Assembly (NCBI RefSeq): GCF_002024505.1
Contig: NZ_CP019402.1
Span: forward strand, 1,178,001-1,242,000
Length of the DNA: 64,000 bases
Direction of reading: 5' to 3'
Source of the DNA: Plantibacter flavus
GTDB lineage: Bacteria; Actinomycetota; Actinomycetes; Actinomycetales; Microbacteriaceae
The stretch's first letter is position 1, and every line of letters starts with the position of its first letter. Made by a program: the position numbers and the translations under genes. A model generated the notes under the pieces. It ran no database searches. It was not told the DNA's origin and saw only the letters and a program-made list of their open reading frames with translations. Shown in pieces: positions 61,925 through 64,000 of the stretch.

Positions 61925-62832
61925 GGGTAGGACTCGACATCGGCGGCACGAAGACCGATGCCGTCGTCGTGACGGACGACGGTGCGCTCCTGCATCGGCT
62001 CAGGCTGGTCACGGGACGCGGGCCCGAAGCCGTCGTCGAGACCGCCGTCGAGGCCGTCAGTCGGCTCTCCGACGCCGTCGCGCGCCCGATCGACGCCTTC
62101 ACCTCGGTCGGCGTCGGTATCCCCGGGCTGACCGTCCCGGGCACCGGTCGGGTGACCCACGCCGTCAACCTCGACGTGGAGGAACTCGAGCTCGGTGCGA
62201 TCCTCACCCAGCGACTCAGGGTCCCGGTCGCTGTGGAGAACGATGTGAAGGCGGCCGCCCTCGGCGCCTGGCAGCTGCTCGACGGTTCCGGCACGATGGC
62301 CTACCTCAATCTGGGCACGGGCGTCGCCGCCGGCATCGTCACGGACGGCCGGCTCTGGCAGGGCTCGAGCGGGGTCGCCGGCGAGGTCGGGCATCTGTCC
62401 GTCGATCCGCTCGGTGATCGCTGCGGGTGCGGACAGCGGGGGTGCGTCGAGACCATGGCCGCCGGTGGTGCGGTCTCCGCCGCCTGGGGAGCCGACGTGG
62501 CCCTGCCGGTGCTCGACCTCTTCGACCACGCCGACGCCGGGGACCCGCGGGCCGTCGCCCTCCGCGCACGCCTCGGTCACGGTGCGGCCGCGGCCGTCCG
62601 GATCCTGACCCTCACCGTCGACGCCGACGACATCGTCCTCGGAGGAGGACTCACCGCTCTCGGCGAGCGACTGCTCGCCGTCATCCGCGAGGCTCTGGCC
62701 GAATCCGCCGCCGGGTCTCGATTCGTCGCATCATTGCAGTTGGAACAGCGCGTGCGCCTCGTGCCGACGGGATCCCCCGTCGCGGCGATCGGCGCAGCGC
62801 TCGTGGGAAGAGGAGAACCGTCGCATGGCTGA
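61921..62832 (+). CDS. ROK family sugar kinase, probable N-acetylglucosamine/glucosamine kinase
   Basis: A 303-residue ROK kinase. ATP-binding start RVGLDIGGTKTDAVVV, sugar-binding region GVGIPGLTVPGTGRVTHAVNL and VAVENDVKAAALGAW (catalytic Asp), and the ROK zinc motif with Cys168, Cys170 and Cys175 (CGCGQRGC) after GEVGHLSVDP. No N-terminal helix-turn-helix is present, so it is an enzyme and not a repressor. The 8-bp overlap with nagB suggests an amino-sugar substrate such as N-acetylglucosamine or glucosamine. Confidence 0.9.
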   Translation: MRVGLDIGGTKTDAVVVTDDGALLHRLRLVTGRGPEAVVETAVEAVSRLSDAVARPIDAFTSVGVGIPGLTVPGTGRVTHAVNLDVEELELGAILTQRLRVPVAVENDVKAAALGAWQLLDGSGTMAYLNLGTGVAAGIVTDGRLWQGSSGVAGEVGHLSVDPLGDRCGCGQRGCVETMAAGGAVSAAWGADVALPVLDLFDHADAGDPRAVALRARLGHGAAAAVRILTLTVDADDIVLGGGLTALGERLLAVIREALAESAAGSRFVASLQLEQRVRLVPTGSPVAAIGAALVGRGEPSHG

Positions 62833-63604
62833 AGTCGTGATCGTGGGGGACAGTGGTGCCGCAGGCGCCCTCGTCGCGGAGGCGATCGTCTCCCTGATCG
62901 AGGAGCGTCCGGACGCCGTCCTCGGGCTGGCGACGGGTTCGACCCCGCTCCCCGTCTACGAGGCCCTTGCGACCCGGTCCCGCGGCCTCGACCTCTCGCA
63001 GGTGCGAGGGTTCGCCCTCGACGAGTACGTCGGCCTGCCTGCCGGGCACCCCGAGTCGTACCGTTCCGTCATCACGCGTGAGGTCGTCGAGCCGCTCGGC
63101 CTCGTGCCCGAGCGCATCCAGGTGCCGAACGGTGCGGCCGAGACCATCCAGCACGCGGGCGCCGACTACGAAGCGGCGATCCAGGCCGCCGGTGGCGTCG
63201 ACCTGCAGATCCTCGGCATCGGGACCGACGGCCACATCGGGTTCAACGAGCCGGGCTCGTCGTTCGCCTCGCTCACCCGCGTGAAGACCCTGACGGAGCA
63301 GACTCGCCGGGACAACGCACGGTTCTTCGACTCGATCGACGACGTCCCCATGCACTGCATCACCCAGGGGCTCGGCACCATCCTCCGTGCGAGGCACCTC
63401 GTCCTCCTCGCCTTCGGTGCGGGCAAGGCCGCTGCGATCGCCGCCGCGCTCGAGGGACCGCTCTCCGCGAACCTCCCCGGTTCGGCGGTACAGCTGCACC
63501 CGCGCGCCACGGTGGTCCTCGATGAAGCGGCGGCGTCCGAGCTGCAGCACGCCGACTACTACCGCTACGCGTACGCCAACAAGCCCGCCTGGCAAGGTAT
63601 CTGA
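62825..63604 (+). CDS. nagB: Glucosamine-6-phosphate deaminase
   Basis: Converts glucosamine-6-phosphate to fructose-6-phosphate and ammonia, opposite in direction to GlmS. The 259-residue length matches NagB. LGLATGSTPLPVYEAL is the phosphate-binding start, FALDEYVGLP contains the catalytic Asp, and ILGIGTDGHIGFNEPGSSF the ring-opening Asp-His part. The ending HPRATVVLDEAAASEL and YYRYAYANKPAWQGI is typical. ATG 62825 overlaps the ROK kinase stop by 8 bp. nagA is not adjacent. Confidence 0.95.
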   Translation: MAEVVIVGDSGAAGALVAEAIVSLIEERPDAVLGLATGSTPLPVYEALATRSRGLDLSQVRGFALDEYVGLPAGHPESYRSVITREVVEPLGLVPERIQVPNGAAETIQHAGADYEAAIQAAGGVDLQILGIGTDGHIGFNEPGSSFASLTRVKTLTEQTRRDNARFFDSIDDVPMHCITQGLGTILRARHLVLLAFGAGKAAAIAAALEGPLSANLPGSAVQLHPRATVVLDEAAASELQHADYYRYAYANKPAWQGI

Positions 63605-63608
63605 CGGC

Positions 63609-63932
63609 TCAGGCGACGCCCGCCAGTCGGAGGAGTGCCGTGGTGAGGGCCGCCGCGAGGACGATGGCGACGAACGGCGCCTTCCTCCAGGCGAGGACGC
63701 CGGCCACCAGGACGCCCGAAAGTCGTGCGAATCCCGCGAACTGCTGGTCCTGGGTCAGGGCCGTGGTCGTGAGCACCGCCATGAGCAGGACGATGGCGGC
63801 GTCCGCGAGCAGGGTCTCGACCCGTTCCGAGACCTCGGCGCGGGTGCGCAGGAGTGGCCCGGCCAGGCGGAACGTGTAGGTGCCCACGGCGAGGACGAGG
63901 ACCCCGACCAGCACGAGCATCGACTGGTTCAC
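63609..63932 (-). CDS. azlD: AzlD family branched-chain amino acid exporter subunit
   Basis: A 107-residue membrane protein with three to four helices. LVLVGVLVLAVGTYTFRLAGPLLRTRAEVSERVETLLADAAIVLLMAV is the AzlD start. It acts with AzlC in export of branched-chain amino acids or analogues. The GTG start at 63932 overlaps the end of azlC by 4 bp. It is convergent to nagB with a 4-nt gap. Confidence 0.9.
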   Translation of the reverse strand: MNQSMLVLVGVLVLAVGTYTFRLAGPLLRTRAEVSERVETLLADAAIVLLMAVLTTTALTQDQQFAGFARLSGVLVAGVLAWRKAPFVAIVLAAALTTALLRLAGVA

Positions 63933-64000
63933 GCGGTGACCTCCGGCTTCAGCTGCTTCCGGCCGAAGCCGAACAGGAGGCCGACGAGCGACAACAGGAC
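63929..64000 (-). CDS. azlC: AzlC family protein, 3' end only
   Basis: The last 23 codons of a reverse-strand gene that continues beyond the window. They encode VLLSLVGLLFGFGRKQLKPE and a short hydrophilic tail (VTA), consistent with the last helix of AzlC. The identification rests mostly on overlap with azlD. Confidence 0.7.
   Translation of the reverse strand, partial: VLLSLVGLLFGFGRKQLKPEVTA

Noticed and set aside
61921..62832. ROK protein as a transcriptional repressor of the nag genes
   Set aside because: The protein starts directly with the ATP-binding motif and has no N-terminal helix-turn-helix, so it is a kinase.

Overview
The window is a contiguous, high-GC, gene-dense piece of an actinobacterial chromosome. 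Gene content and order point to the Micrococcales and most likely the family Microbacteriaceae: rplQ-truA-rplM-rpsI-glmM-coaA-glmS-acpS-alr-tsaE-tsaB-rimI-tsaD, guaB-guaB3, guaA next to a DUF3817 gene, and sucCD-DUF6350-purN-purH. Genus cannot be fixed from sequence reading alone. Almost everything is core chromosome. I see no rRNA, tRNA, CRISPR array, prophage or intact insertion sequence.

Layout. 1-14.4 kb: end of the ribosomal cluster (rplQ), truA, the rplM-rpsI operon behind a structured leader, amino-sugar synthesis (glmM, glmS), CoA and ACP priming (coaA, acpS), alanine racemase and the t6A tRNA-modification operon (tsaE-tsaB-rimI-tsaD), then a Pro/Gln-rich membrane protein and a methyltransferase. 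14.4-23.2 kb: a lone groES under two CIRCE operators, a RarD permease, and a branched-chain amino acid type ABC transporter split into a forward binding-protein gene and a reverse livHMGF operon. A nuclease-like gene bracketed by inverted palindromic repeats sits between those two parts. 23.4-33 kb: guaB, guaB3, glpD, a K+/H+ antiporter with its regulatory subunit, SURF1, DUF3817 and guaA. 33-41.3 kb: BI-1 family protein, glycerophosphodiesterase, PcrA-type helicase, SseB-like protein, a probable sortase-anchored thioester surface protein and an MpaB-family protein. 41.4-49 kb: sucCD, a DUF6350 membrane protein, purN-purH, and a membrane-fused dimethylargininase. 49-57.8 kb: a heterodimeric ABC exporter behind a long leader with a small ORF, a LuxR-type response regulator with its histidine kinase, an alkyltransferase-like repair protein, a GNAT and isocitrate dehydrogenase. 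57.9-64 kb: a sugar ABC importer without its own ATPase, a small lipoprotein, a ROK kinase-nagB amino-sugar catabolic pair, and azlCD cut by the window edge.

The genes share a few themes. Purine synthesis is represented five times (guaB, guaB3, guaA, purN, purH). Amino-sugar flow is covered both ways: GlmS and GlmM build toward cell wall, and the ROK kinase with NagB returns amino sugars to glycolysis, beside an importer that may supply them. Many genes show a TANNNT -10 box ending 6-7 nt before the start codon with no Shine-Dalgarno, so a large share of transcripts is probably leaderless. Genes inside operons usually overlap as ATGA or GTGA.

The parts most worth a second look are the repeat-bracketed gene at 17.55-18.94 kb, the nested mirror-image repeats between guaA and the BI-1 gene, the long uORF-containing leader of the ABC exporter, the LivH permease with an exported extra domain, the membrane-fused dimethylargininase, and the thioester/LAETG surface protein.
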